Source: Clostridiales bacterium UBA7568
GTDB taxonomy: Bacteria; Bacillota; Clostridia; Oscillospirales; CAG-272
Direction: 5' to 3'
NCBI GenBank assembly: GCA_002479075.1
Contig: DLLG01000012.1
Location: 1-47,646, forward strand
DNA length: 47,646 nucleotides
This document shows positions 1 through 8,162 of this stretch, piece after piece. Position numbers and translations under genes: made by a program. How positions within the stretch are numbered: position 1 is the first letter of the stretch; every line of letters begins with the position of its first letter. The notes under the pieces are model-generated. The model ran no database searches, had not been told where the DNA came from, and was given only the letters and a program-made list of their open reading frames with translations.

Positions 1-41
1 AGGCTGTCATTCACTTCCGAGCTCTTCAAATCCTCTTCTTG

Positions 42-79
42 CAACAAAAAACGAAGGCAAACGCCTTCGTTTTTTGTTG
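42..79 (-). terminator. Intrinsic terminator of the tRNA-Pro gene
   Basis: A perfect 17-bp inverted repeat (42-58 with 63-79) surrounds a 4-nt loop and carries six T in a row on either strand. On the minus strand it follows the CCA end of the tRNA gene directly. It would also terminate transcription on the plus strand. Confidence 0.85.
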
Positions 80-154
80 GTCGGAGTGAGAGGATTTGAA
101 CCTCCGGCCTCTTGGTCCCGAACCAAGCACTCTACCAAACTGAGCCACACCCCG
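78..154 (-). tRNA. tRNA-Pro (anticodon CGG)
   Basis: The minus strand folds as a complete tRNA. The 7-bp acceptor stem pairs CGGGGTG with CACTCCG (one G-T pair). The anticodon stem CTTGG/CCAAG encloses the loop TTCGGGA, giving anticodon CGG, which reads the proline codon CCG. The T arm contains GGTTCAAATCC. Discriminator A is followed by an encoded CCA (80-78). A promoter lies upstream and a strong terminator directly downstream, so the gene is probably a single transcription unit. Confidence 0.95.
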
Positions 155-198
155 ATAAATATTCATTTTCTGCGCCGCAATTATCCGACGCGCAGAAT

Positions 199-227
199 AT
201 TATATCGCAATATAGCCGATTTGTCAA
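199..227 (-). promoter_or_regulatory. Promoter of tRNA-Pro
   Basis: On the minus strand TTGACA (227-222) is separated by 17 bp from TATAAT (204-199), a perfect sigma-A consensus about 45 bp before the mature tRNA. An 8-bp inverted repeat (168-175 with 190-197) lies around the expected start site, in the pre-tRNA leader. Confidence 0.85.
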
Positions 228-286
228 TATCAGAGCGCAAAAAACTTTCCGCAAATGACAAAAACTTTTTCATTTTGCCGTCGCTA

Positions 287-315
287 TTGAGATACACAGC
301 CTTTTGTGGTATAAT
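287..315 (+). promoter_or_regulatory. Promoter of the polytopic membrane protein gene
   Basis: TTGAGA (287-292), a 17-bp spacer and TATAAT (310-315). The -10 box ends 29 bp before the start codon. Confidence 0.8.
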
Positions 316-344
316 ATAATTGTAAAATTTTTTTCGGAGCGGAT

Positions 345-2003
345 ATGAAAAAAGTCAAGGATTTTATATTGTCTCATAACGACCTGTGCCTCTTTTTGTG
401 CGTTGCGATTATGGTCTTTCTGCGGTTTATTTTCTGCGGATTTTCATATGCATATCAGGCGGACGACTATATACAATATCATAATTATGCAATGTCGGAT
501 GACTATCTGCGCCTCATACGTGAACAGGGACTTTTTTCGTCCCGCCCGCTCGCGATAATACTTGACCTCTTCGTTTTCTCCCCGCTTTGGAATCATATGA
601 TAATTGCGGTTCTGCTGATAAGCGTTCTCTATGCGGCGTCGGCTGTGCTGTTTTATAAAGTTTTCAGGCGTTACTTCGGCGCAGGCGTGTTTTTCGTCAT
701 TTTCTATTCCCTCCTCCCGCTCTGTTTTGAGGGAACATATTGGATCTCCGCTTCGTCGCGAATAGTCTGCGGATTGTTTTTCGCCGCCGTCTCGCTATAC
801 TTTTTTGTTGACTTTGCAGAACGGAAAAAGCCGCTTGACGCTGTAATTTTTGCCGTTTTTCAGTTGCTCGCTTTTTCTGTATACGAGCAGATATTTATTG
901 TTTCTTTCCTTGCGACTGTCATCCTTGCCGCAATATTTGCCGTCCGCAAAAATAAGCGCGCGTATATCGCATTGATTTCCCTTTCAAACGCTACAATATA
1001 TTTCATTTTCACCTCCGTTTTCGGCGCCGACGGACTGCTTTCAAAACGCATCGACATTGTCTCTCCCTTTACAAAATACTTTTGGACAACCCAACTTGAA
1101 TATGCGTCAAGGCAGATCGGCGCGGCGTTCGTCAAAGGCGGCTTTCTGACACTTGTCAAGGGATTTTGGCGCGGAGTCGGGCTAATATTTTCCGAGCATA
1201 ATTATCTTTACCTCGCGGCGGCGATAGTGCTCTGCGCGGCGTTTGTTTTCCTTATGAAAAAGACGGCAAAATGCGAGGAGTTTGCGAAGATAAACCCGTG
1301 GGTAACTGTCGTCGTGGCACTTGCCCTTGCAATCGCACCTGCCGCAATATTCATTTTCATCGGAAACACTTGGTTTTCTCTCCGCGGTACCGTTCCGAGT
1401 ATGGTCGGAGCTGCGCTCCTCTTCGACGTAATCCTGCGCACAATTCTGAAAAGCAAGCAAACCGCATATATTTCCGTCTCTGCCGCATTTGCTCTGATAT
1501 TCATCATCGCCGGCGCGTCCGAAACATATGACTATCAAAAGAGCTATAAAGCCGATACCGTCTGCATAAACGCCCTTGGGGACGTCGTAAAAACAGGCGG
1601 CAACCGACGCATAGGCATTATCAATATGAACGCAACCCACCTCTCCGAGCAAAACTATTTTTATCACGAACACATCACCGGTGTAACGGAAAGCGAATGG
1701 GCGTTGCGCGGCGCGCTCATTGCTGCTTACGGAGAAGTTCCCCCTTCAATCGTGCCGCTTGATGCGGTCAAATTTCCCTTTTATCACGGTTGGAACGAAA
1801 GCGCAAAGCGCATTGACGGTTTTAATGCCCTATATTTCTGGGACGACGAAACCGCCGCTCTCCGCAGGCTCGTTGCAGTAAAGACAAGCGAGGATGGCGA
1901 AAACTTCATCTATGAGCTTTATTACTTTGATACCGGCACCATCTGCGCCATCGTCACCCACGAAAACGGCTATGGATATATCGAACTTGCGGAGAATGGA
2001 TGA
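345..2003 (+). CDS. Polytopic membrane protein, GT-C glycosyltransferase-like
   Basis: A 552-aa protein. It starts at ATG 345, 5 nt after GGAG. Its N-terminal 400 residues contain about ten hydrophobic helices, followed by an extracytoplasmic C-terminal domain of about 150 residues. Just after the first helix there is an acidic pair (D40-D41), the position where membrane glycosyltransferases of the GT-C fold carry their catalytic acid. A second loop has an aromatic/serine motif (GTYWISASSR). No family can be named with certainty. By inference it transfers a sugar from a lipid carrier to a surface glycan. It has its own promoter and is not obviously coupled to the ABC exporter downstream. It could equally be a non-catalytic polymer export or flippase component. 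Confidence 0.7.
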   Translation: MKKVKDFILSHNDLCLFLCVAIMVFLRFIFCGFSYAYQADDYIQYHNYAMSDDYLRLIREQGLFSSRPLAIILDLFVFSPLWNHMIIAVLLISVLYAASAVLFYKVFRRYFGAGVFFVIFYSLLPLCFEGTYWISASSRIVCGLFFAAVSLYFFVDFAERKKPLDAVIFAVFQLLAFSVYEQIFIVSFLATVILAAIFAVRKNKRAYIALISLSNATIYFIFTSVFGADGLLSKRIDIVSPFTKYFWTTQLEYASRQIGAAFVKGGFLTLVKGFWRGVGLIFSEHNYLYLAAAIVLCAAFVFLMKKTAKCEEFAKINPWVTVVVALALAIAPAAIFIFIGNTWFSLRGTVPSMVGAALLFDVILRTILKSKQTAYISVSAAFALIFIIAGASETYDYQKSYKADTVCINALGDVVKTGGNRRIGIINMNATHLSEQNYFYHEHITGVTESEWALRGALIAAYGEVPPSIVPLDAVKFPFYHGWNESAKRIDGFNALYFWDDETAALRRLVAVKTSEDGENFIYELYYFDTGTICAIVTHENGYGYIELAENG

Positions 2004-2057
2004 AAGATAATATAGCGAAATAATCGTAATTTTATGTTGGCAATATCCGCCATTCTA

Positions 2058-2086
2058 TTGACAAAAATACACACCGGATATATAAT
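2058..2086 (+). promoter_or_regulatory. Promoter of the ABC exporter operon
   Basis: Perfect consensus: TTGACA (2058-2063), 17 bp, TATAAT (2081-2086), 31 bp before the ATG of the ATPase gene. Confidence 0.9.
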
Positions 2087-2117
2087 AGCTTTAACATTTG
2101 ATCTACGGAGGACAGCA

Positions 2118-3020
2118 ATGGAAACAGTTTTAAAAACGGAACATCTAACCAAAATCTTCGGCAATAAGGCAGCGGTAAACGATGTTTCGATGACAATCGA
2201 AAAAGGCGATATTTACGGCTTCATCGGCAAAAACGGCGCAGGAAAGACAACTCTTATGCGTCTTGTCCTGAACCTCATTTTTCCAACGAGCGGAAGTATC
2301 AAGCTTTTCGGGGAAAGCAAATTGTCAAGAAAAAACCTCTCCCGCACAGGCTCTCTCATTGAAGCTCCGACGCTCTTTACGGACTGCTCGGCGAGAGAAA
2401 ATCTGAAGCGATTTGCAATTCTTTACGGAGCAGACGAAAGCGATATCGAAAATGTTCTCAAAGCAGTCGATCTTGCAGACACCGGCAAGAAAAAGGCGGG
2501 GAAATTTTCTTTCGGTATGAAGCAGCGTCTCGGCATTGCAATCGCCCTTCTCGGCAACCCGGATTTCATCGTTCTTGACGAGCCCGTAAACGGTCTTGAC
2601 CCGGAAGGTATGAAGGAAATAAGAGATCTTATCCTCAGACTCAACCGTGAAAAAGGCACAACATTTCTCATCTCAAGCCATCTTCTCGACGAGCTTTCAA
2701 AGGTAGTTACAAAATACGGCATCATTCGCGACGGGGCTCTCGTCGAAGAAATATCCGCAAAGGAGCTTGAGAAGAAATGTGCTCATAAATTAAGGATAAA
2801 GGTAAACAATGCGGAAGGCGCAAAAGCCCTTCTCTCCCCGATATACGGCGACGAAAACGTCATAACGGAGGACGGCGCGGTTATCGTCTCCGAGCACAAT
2901 GAGGATAGCGCGGAGATAAACAAAAAGCTGTTTGAGAGCGGATTTTCCGTTAGCGGAATCGAAACCCTCTCCGACGATATTGAAAGCTATTTCATAAATC
3001 TTATGGGAGGCAAAGACTGA
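2118..3020 (+). CDS. ABC transporter ATP-binding protein (BcrA-type)
   Basis: A 300-aa nucleotide-binding subunit. The start is ATG 2118, preceded by GGAGG at 2107-2111; longer in-frame starts fall inside the promoter. It shows Walker A (GKNGAGKTT), a signature helix (FSFGMKQRLGIA), Walker B (FIVLDEPVNGLDP) and the switch His in SSHLLDEL. The C-terminal 80 residues form the extra domain usual in bacitracin/lantibiotic-type exporters. Its stop overlaps the permease start by one base, so the two are translationally coupled. The substrate is unknown; typical roles of this subfamily are antimicrobial peptide resistance or export. Confidence 0.9.
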   Translation: METVLKTEHLTKIFGNKAAVNDVSMTIEKGDIYGFIGKNGAGKTTLMRLVLNLIFPTSGSIKLFGESKLSRKNLSRTGSLIEAPTLFTDCSARENLKRFAILYGADESDIENVLKAVDLADTGKKKAGKFSFGMKQRLGIAIALLGNPDFIVLDEPVNGLDPEGMKEIRDLILRLNREKGTTFLISSHLLDELSKVVTKYGIIRDGALVEEISAKELEKKCAHKLRIKVNNAEGAKALLSPIYGDENVITEDGAVIVSEHNEDSAEINKKLFESGFSVSGIETLSDDIESYFINLMGGKD

Positions 3021-3841
3021 TGGGAAGACTTATCAGATATGAGCTTCGTAAGCTCTTTTCGGGCAAGTTTCTTTATGTGATTACAGCGATCTTTACCATA
3101 TTCCCCGTGCTCAGGGCAATAACAAAACTGATCGCGATTCTTACAGCCCCCTCGCTTTCCGAGACGCTGAATTCATCGCTTTCGTCGTCTGTAAATTCGC
3201 TGCTTTCCGGCTTTTTTGCCCTTTATGTACTTCTTGTCGGCGCTTGGATAGCGCCTATGTTCATCTCCCCCGACTACTCTAACGGAGGAATGCTTTCAAA
3301 CGTTGTTTCAAAGGGCTATACAAGAGTCGAAGTATTTGTCGCAAAGTATATTTCGCTTATCGTGCTTCATATTTTTGCATTCGCTGTCTCGTTTATCATC
3401 GGATTTATCGTCGGATTGCCGTTTGTAAACGATACCTCCGGAGAATTGATGTCAAGCTTACAGATTGACATCGCCGTTAAAATGCTTATAGCGTGCTTTG
3501 CAACCTTGAGCCTTCAGGTGTTTTTCTCTGTCGCCTGCAAAAAGAAAACGTCGGTGTTTTTGTCCGTGCTTGTGTCAAACCCCATAATTGCGCTGATAGT
3601 ATGCTTCGTTCCCCTGATTTCGAGAAGCAAAGTCGTTTTGTGGATATCGAAATTCATTCAGGGCTGGTACGTCCCGTTTGCATATATAAAGGCGGTTCTC
3701 TCCGGACTTTTCGACTCTGCCGGGATTTCGCCTTTCATAAAGATTGATTTTGAATATCTTATTCTTTCTTCGATTATTCTTTTTGTACTTTCCTTCGGCG
3801 GCTCGATACTGGTCGTGTCACGCAAGGAAATAAGCAAATAA
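3020..3841 (+). CDS. ABC-2 type permease subunit
   Basis: A 273-aa integral membrane protein whose ATG shares one base with the TGA of the ATPase gene. About six hydrophobic segments are visible, with a large loop after the first helix. The motif region around DYSNGGMLSNVVSKGYTR is typical of ABC-2 permeases, a cytoplasmic coupling segment between the second and third helices. It pairs with the upstream ATPase to make a half-size exporter of BcrAB type. The following lipoprotein gene starts 13 bp later, suggesting a three-gene operon. The substrate cannot be told from sequence. Confidence 0.88.
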   Translation: MGRLIRYELRKLFSGKFLYVITAIFTIFPVLRAITKLIAILTAPSLSETLNSSLSSSVNSLLSGFFALYVLLVGAWIAPMFISPDYSNGGMLSNVVSKGYTRVEVFVAKYISLIVLHIFAFAVSFIIGFIVGLPFVNDTSGELMSSLQIDIAVKMLIACFATLSLQVFFSVACKKKTSVFLSVLVSNPIIALIVCFVPLISRSKVVLWISKFIQGWYVPFAYIKAVLSGLFDSAGISPFIKIDFEYLILSSIILFVLSFGGSILVVSRKEISK

Positions 3842-3854
3842 AGAGGTGAAAACA

Positions 3855-5060
3855 ATGAAAAAATTTATTTCTTTAATCGCGATTGTTCTTGTTCTCGCAA
3901 TGACGGCGCTTTCGCTTTCATCCTGCGCAAATCTGTTCATATCCGAAGCGGCGCTCGCTTCGATCTCCGAACGCATTCTTGAGGGCGTAAACAAAATTTC
4001 CTCTGCCACCGCGCTTGACACGGATATGAAGATAAATGCCGGATTTTCCTTCTCCGATTTCTCTTTTCTCTCCGTTGTTGTTCCGGTCGATATAAGGGCG
4101 CAGTTCAACGTTGCGGACAAAAGCAATCCGTCAGCATATTTCTCTATGAATACTATGATTGATATGTCCGCTCTGCAAAAATACAACACGGCAGGCGCAA
4201 GCAATCTTCTCTCAAATCCGAATATGAATGCCTCCCTTTATTATTTTGACGGAGCAATGTATTCATCGCTGAACGTTGCAGGCGAAGGCGGGAAAACCAA
4301 AACAACCGTAGATCTTGGCGGCTTCTCCGAAATCACATCAATGAGCCTTGGCGACATTCAGAGCCTTGTCTTCTTTGATGAAACAATGATAAAATCCGCT
4401 TCCCTGCGCAACGGCTCCGACGGCTCGCTTACGGCAAAGGTTACCGTCGATGGCGAAAGGGCGCTCAGATCAATGCTTGTCGTAATATCCGGGATATTCG
4501 GCAGCAAGTCCGAAATCCTTTCGGACTCCGCAATATCTTCTCTTCTGACGGAATCAGGGATGAGCGTCGGTGATACAAAGGTTTCGCTTACGGTTGACAA
4601 AGACAACAACGTTACGAATTTCAAAATGGATTCCAAAATCAGTTTGAGCGGTATAGCCGATATAAGCATCGCGCTTGACGCGGACTTCAATCCCGTCGGC
4701 GAGGATTTCAAGGTAAATATGCCCGAAGACCCTGAATCTTATAAAGAAGCTTCCGGCGGCAATAATGATAACCCGTGGGACATTGATAATCCCGATGATC
4801 GCCCAATAATCATTTCCGGCACGGATCTCAGCGATGCAAAGCTGCTCGGCTCTGAAAACGGTTGTTATATTTTCGAAAAAGAAGAAATGTATTACATCGT
4901 TCGCAAAAACGATTACGGCTTCGGAAAACCGACTGTCTTTCCAAAGGCAATCATCAGCTTCATCTTTCAGGATTCCGCGTCTACCGAATTATTTGTAGTA
5001 AGTTGTTCGGATGAACTCGGCGAATATGAATTCCGCATTTTAAAGGAATATATCAAATAA
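3855..5060 (+). CDS. Lipoprotein, possible LolA/LppX-like fold
   Basis: A 401-aa predicted lipoprotein. ATG 3855 is chosen because AGAGGTG (3843-3848) stands 6 nt before it; an in-frame GTG at 3846 overlaps that site. The signal peptide ends in the lipobox L-S-S-C with C24 as the lipidated residue. The mature part is rich in beta-forming segments with a pattern seen in LolA/LppX-like lipoproteins. A low-complexity linker (DNPWDIDNPDD) follows, then a short C-terminal domain of about 90 residues. It is the last gene of the ABC exporter operon, so it may be an outer-face accessory protein of that transporter. Its function is not otherwise recognisable. Confidence 0.75.
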   Translation: MKKFISLIAIVLVLAMTALSLSSCANLFISEAALASISERILEGVNKISSATALDTDMKINAGFSFSDFSFLSVVVPVDIRAQFNVADKSNPSAYFSMNTMIDMSALQKYNTAGASNLLSNPNMNASLYYFDGAMYSSLNVAGEGGKTKTTVDLGGFSEITSMSLGDIQSLVFFDETMIKSASLRNGSDGSLTAKVTVDGERALRSMLVVISGIFGSKSEILSDSAISSLLTESGMSVGDTKVSLTVDKDNNVTNFKMDSKISLSGIADISIALDADFNPVGEDFKVNMPEDPESYKEASGGNNDNPWDIDNPDDRPIIISGTDLSDAKLLGSENGCYIFEKEEMYYIVRKNDYGFGKPTVFPKAIISFIFQDSASTELFVVSCSDELGEYEFRILKEYIK

Positions 5061-5074
5061 ACATCAAACAAAAG

Positions 5075-5101
5075 CCTCCCGATGCATCCGGCATCGGGAG
5101 G
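5075..5101. terminator. Bidirectional terminator between convergent genes
   Basis: An 11-bp perfect stem (5075-5085 with 5091-5101) with a 5-nt loop. On the minus strand it is followed by CTTTTGTTT; on the plus strand by ATTTGCTTT. It serves both the lipoprotein gene and the malY/patB-like gene. Confidence 0.8.
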
Positions 5102-5108
5102 ATTTGCT

Positions 5109-6278
5109 TTATATTCTCTTTTTATATTTTTCCGTTCCGGTTTTCAGCCTTGAAAGCCCGTCGCGCAAAACGGATTCCGGGCAGGCAATGTTCATACGGA
5201 CAAATTTCCTTCCCGTCTCGCCGTATTCTGCGCCGTCGGAGAGGTATAGCCCTGTTTCCCTGCGCAGAAACTCCGTAAACTCAACGCTGTCATCCGTTAC
5301 GGAGGAACAATCTATCCATAGCAGATACGTTGCCTCTGAGGGGACAAGCTTCAGAGCGGGAATCTCTTTCTTCAGAAAATCGGAGACGATTGCTCTGTTT
5401 TTGCTTATATATCCGCGCAGAGCGTCAAGCCAGCTTCCGCCCTCCGTAAAAGCCGCTATCGCCGCATCGACGGCAAATACATTCGGCTCCGCAATTTCAT
5501 CGGTATTCAGCCCGCGCCATACCTTGTGACGCAGAAAAGGGTCCGCAACTATAACAGCGGAGGTCTGGAGCCCCGCGATGTTGAAAGCTTTTGTCGGTGC
5601 GACGCAGGTTATGCTAATGTTTTTGCAGGTATCGGAAACAGACGCAAACGGAATATATTCTTTTTCGGGCTCGGTCAGATCGCAATGTATTTCGTCAGAA
5701 ATGACGGTCACGCGATACTTTTCGCATAGCCTGCCGATCTCCGAAAGCGTTTCTCTGTCCCATATCTTGCCGACAGGATTATGCGGGTTGCAGAGTATCA
5801 TAAGAGTTGTCTGCGGGTCAGAGAGCTTTTCCTCAAGATCCGCAAAATCAATCTCGTATTTTTCGCCGTCATAAGCGAGCGGGCATTCAAGAACTCTTCT
5901 GCCGTTATTGATTATCGAATTGAAGAATATATTATAAACAGGCGTGCAGATCAGAACGTTCTCGTTCGGCGTTGTCAGCTTGCGGACTATGCTCGATATA
6001 GCCGGGACAACGCCCGTACAGAATATGAGCCATTCCTTTTCAATTTCAAAATTATGCCTGCAACGCCACCAGCCGATATAAGCGTCGTACCATTTATCGG
6101 GGATAACGGTATATCCGAAGATCCCGTGTGCCGCACGCCTTTCTATCGCAGAGCGAATCTCCGGTGCAGCCTCAAAATCCATATCCGCGACCCACATAGG
6201 AAGCTCGCCTTCTCTTATGTCCCATTTCAGAGAATTCGTATTTCTTCTGTTTACGACTTTATCAAAATCGTATTTCAT
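5109..6278 (-). CDS. patB: MalY/PatB-family PLP-dependent C-S lyase / aminotransferase
   Basis: A 389-aa fold-type I PLP enzyme. The N-terminus has the family pattern R-x-x-T-x-S-x-K-W-D followed by ELPMWVADMDF. Other motifs are CNPHNPVG (163-170), SDEIHCD with the pyridine-binding Asp (D195), the Schiff-base lysine in APTKAFNIAGLQ (K230) and a C-terminal Arg in FVRMN. Length and motifs match cystathionine beta-lyases of the MalY/PatB group, which release homocysteine or thiols from cystathionine-like substrates. Its start overlaps the end of the DUF3737 gene by 4 bp (ATGA), so both are made from one message. It could also act as a general aminotransferase. Confidence 0.88.
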   Translation of the reverse strand: MKYDFDKVVNRRNTNSLKWDIREGELPMWVADMDFEAAPEIRSAIERRAAHGIFGYTVIPDKWYDAYIGWWRCRHNFEIEKEWLIFCTGVVPAISSIVRKLTTPNENVLICTPVYNIFFNSIINNGRRVLECPLAYDGEKYEIDFADLEEKLSDPQTTLMILCNPHNPVGKIWDRETLSEIGRLCEKYRVTVISDEIHCDLTEPEKEYIPFASVSDTCKNISITCVAPTKAFNIAGLQTSAVIVADPFLRHKVWRGLNTDEIAEPNVFAVDAAIAAFTEGGSWLDALRGYISKNRAIVSDFLKKEIPALKLVPSEATYLLWIDCSSVTDDSVEFTEFLRRETGLYLSDGAEYGETGRKFVRMNIACPESVLRDGLSRLKTGTEKYKKRI

Positions 6279-7135
6279 ACAGTCGCCCCTCCGCTACAGA
6301 AGATCTTCGTTTTTTCGGGATCGACGCGATCGGGCATAATTGTCAGCTCGCCGATCTCGTCAGCCCTGATTACCCCGCTCGAGGGGTTAAGAACGCTGTC
6401 AACCTTACCGACAATCTCGGCATCAACCGACGAATATTCAAAGGCAAGAGTCGTATTCAGCAGCTTGCATTTTTTCATAACAAGATTGTCTATATAGCAA
6501 AGCCCTTGCAGACTTTCAATAGTGCAGCCGATAAGCGTCAGTTTTTTTGCGTTCCAACCGAGATATTCGCCGGAGATGAACGAATCATATACAGTTACGT
6601 TCTCGCTGTTCCAGAAAGCATCCTTTGAGAGCAGTCGCGAATTTCTTATCTCGACATTCCGCGCGCCGTCAAATGAATAGTTACCGTAGAGCGTCAGCCC
6701 GTTTATCTGCATATTTTCGCTGTTCATAGCAAAGTAATCGCCCTTTGCCACAACATTTTCAAGCGCTACGTCATCGCAATGCCAAAGCGTTTCCGCTGCG
6801 TTCGGCAATGACACGCCTTTGAGCCTTACGTTTTTGCATCTGCGGAAATTTTTCGGAGCTTCTATGGAGCAATCCTCGACGGTAACATCGTCCGTATACC
6901 AGACGCCCGCCCTCGCCATATCAAACCATATACAGTCCTTTGCATATATGTTTTTTGAATACCAGAGCGGATATTTCCATTTGAACATACTCCCGTAAAG
7001 CTCAATGTTTTCGCTCTCCTTCAGCGGAGATTCGCCGTCTGCAAATGTCGTATCGCTTATGCGCATATCGTGCGCGCCGAAAAGCGCTCTCTCCCCTGTC
7101 AGAAATTCCGCATTTATCTCGTGTTTTTCTTTCAT
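6275..7135 (-). CDS. DUF3737 family right-handed beta-helix protein
   Basis: A 286-aa protein built of about ten 20-22 residue rungs with the repeating pattern N-V-x-(I/L)-x-(D/N)-(S/C), for example ENVTVYDSFISG and KKLTLIGCTIES. This is the signature of a right-handed parallel beta-helix and matches the uncharacterised DUF3737 family (N-terminus ending in RALFGAHDMRI). It has no signal peptide, so it is cytoplasmic. It is the first gene of a two-gene operon with a MalY/PatB enzyme and overlaps it by 4 bp. Its biochemical role is unknown. The ribosome binding site is weak (AAGG about 10 nt upstream). Confidence 0.85.
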   Translation of the reverse strand: MKEKHEINAEFLTGERALFGAHDMRISDTTFADGESPLKESENIELYGSMFKWKYPLWYSKNIYAKDCIWFDMARAGVWYTDDVTVEDCSIEAPKNFRRCKNVRLKGVSLPNAAETLWHCDDVALENVVAKGDYFAMNSENMQINGLTLYGNYSFDGARNVEIRNSRLLSKDAFWNSENVTVYDSFISGEYLGWNAKKLTLIGCTIESLQGLCYIDNLVMKKCKLLNTTLAFEYSSVDAEIVGKVDSVLNPSSGVIRADEIGELTIMPDRVDPEKTKIFCSGGATV

Positions 7136-7204
7136 CTTTTATATTGCCTTTCCGTATTCATATCGCATTTATGTAATATTTCGCATTGTAGCAATCACGT
7201 ATTT

Positions 7205-7233
7205 ATTGTAACAGAAAAAAACGGATATTTCAA
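7205..7233 (-). promoter_or_regulatory. Promoter of the DUF3737-patB operon
   Basis: On the minus strand TTGAAA (7233-7228), 17 bp, TACAAT (7210-7205), with a TGT extension before the -10 box. Confidence 0.75.
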
Positions 7234-7425
7234 GCCCGCGGAAAAACATTCGGCGCTTTTTCGGAAAATAAAATTTGCCCTCATAAAGTCGCCCCTTTTC
7301 GGATGCTCATATGCCGTTTTTCCGCAATCGGGCGTGCCGCATATGCAATATTTTTCTGTTTTCGTATATTTATATAGAATTATTTATCTTTTATTTGTCT
7401 ATTCCTACAAAACTTCGTTAAAGGC

Positions 7426-7473
7426 TTGAATTCGACACCCGCCGTATGCTATAATATAACCGACCGTTCGGTT
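7426..7473 (+). promoter_or_regulatory. TetR gene promoter with overlapping operator
   Basis: TTGAAT (7426-7431), 18 bp, TATAAT (7450-7455). Directly downstream is a 16-bp inverted repeat, AACCGA-CCGT-TCGGTT (7458-7473), covering the expected start site. The arrangement suggests autorepression by the TetR protein encoded next. Confidence 0.8.
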
Positions 7474-7489
7474 AATTATCGGAGGATTT

Positions 7490-8071
7490 ATGAGGACAAG
7501 AAACGAAACGGCTTTCAATGAAAAGAAAGCGCATATTATGGAGGTCTGCTATGATTGCTACGCCGAAAACGGGCTTTCCGAGGTCGGCATTTCGGCAATA
7601 GCGGAAGCGGCGGGAATATCCAAAGCCGCTATATATACATACTTTGATGACATAGACGACCTTATAATCCAGTCAACCGATTATTGTATGACGAAGGTCG
7701 AGGACGATTTTATGGCGAAAGCTCCGACAGACCCCAAAGACGTTATGCGGTTTATAGACGAGGTTCCCTATTGGACGGCAAAGGAACACGGCAAAAAATA
7801 TCGCCTTATGTATCAGGTCTATACGCGCCCGAAGTACATCGAATGCGGCAGAAAATTCTTTGAAGGCGTTGACCGTCGTTATACAGAATATGCAAAGCTG
7901 CTCGAACCGAAGATCGGAATTCCTTATGACACAATAACCCCGCTGATATTTATTTTTATCCGCGCCTGCGTGCATTTTGCAATGTTCGGCGACGAATATT
8001 ATCTGAAAAGTCAGATGGAAGTGTTGAAGCAGGGCGTTTCCCTGTTTATCGAAAAATATAAAACGAAATAA
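7490..8071 (+). CDS. TetR family transcriptional regulator (upstream of the surface-protein operon)
   Basis: A 193-aa regulator with GGAGGA 4 nt before the ATG. The N-terminal 60 residues form the TetR helix-turn-helix domain (ISAIAEAAGISKAAIYTYFDD). The C-terminal ligand-binding domain is all-helical and diverged, so the inducer cannot be predicted. An inverted repeat at its own promoter indicates autoregulation. The collagen-like gene starts 91 bp downstream on the same strand with no T-tract terminator between (only GC-rich hairpin potential at 8074-8120). The regulator is therefore likely to be co-transcribed with, and to control, the three surface-protein genes. Confidence 0.9.
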   Translation: MRTRNETAFNEKKAHIMEVCYDCYAENGLSEVGISAIAEAAGISKAAIYTYFDDIDDLIIQSTDYCMTKVEDDFMAKAPTDPKDVMRFIDEVPYWTAKEHGKKYRLMYQVYTRPKYIECGRKFFEGVDRRYTEYAKLLEPKIGIPYDTITPLIFIFIRACVHFAMFGDEYYLKSQMEVLKQGVSLFIEKYKTK

Positions 8072-8162
8072 ATCGCGGCAAAAGCCGCCGTCGCTCGCGC
8101 TCTGCGGCGCGTGAGCGGACGTAAAACCCGCCGCAGTAAATTTTCCGATCGGAGGAAAGAAA

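Larger units (their letters stand above)
7136..7489. other. 354-bp divergent intergenic region
   Basis: It holds a minus-strand promoter for the DUF3737 operon (7205-7233) and a plus-strand promoter with operator for the TetR gene (7426-7473). The 190 bp in between are AT-rich without a credible reading frame or strong inverted repeat. Confidence 0.7.

Noticed and set aside
1..41. Possible start of a minus-strand gene (ATG at 10-8 after GGAAG) leaving the window
   Set aside because: Only a few codons are visible and the strong tRNA terminator precedes it; no support beyond a weak ribosome binding site.
74..319. An 81-codon plus-strand frame over the tRNA-Pro gene
   Set aside because: The tRNA and its promoter on the opposite strand account for the sequence.
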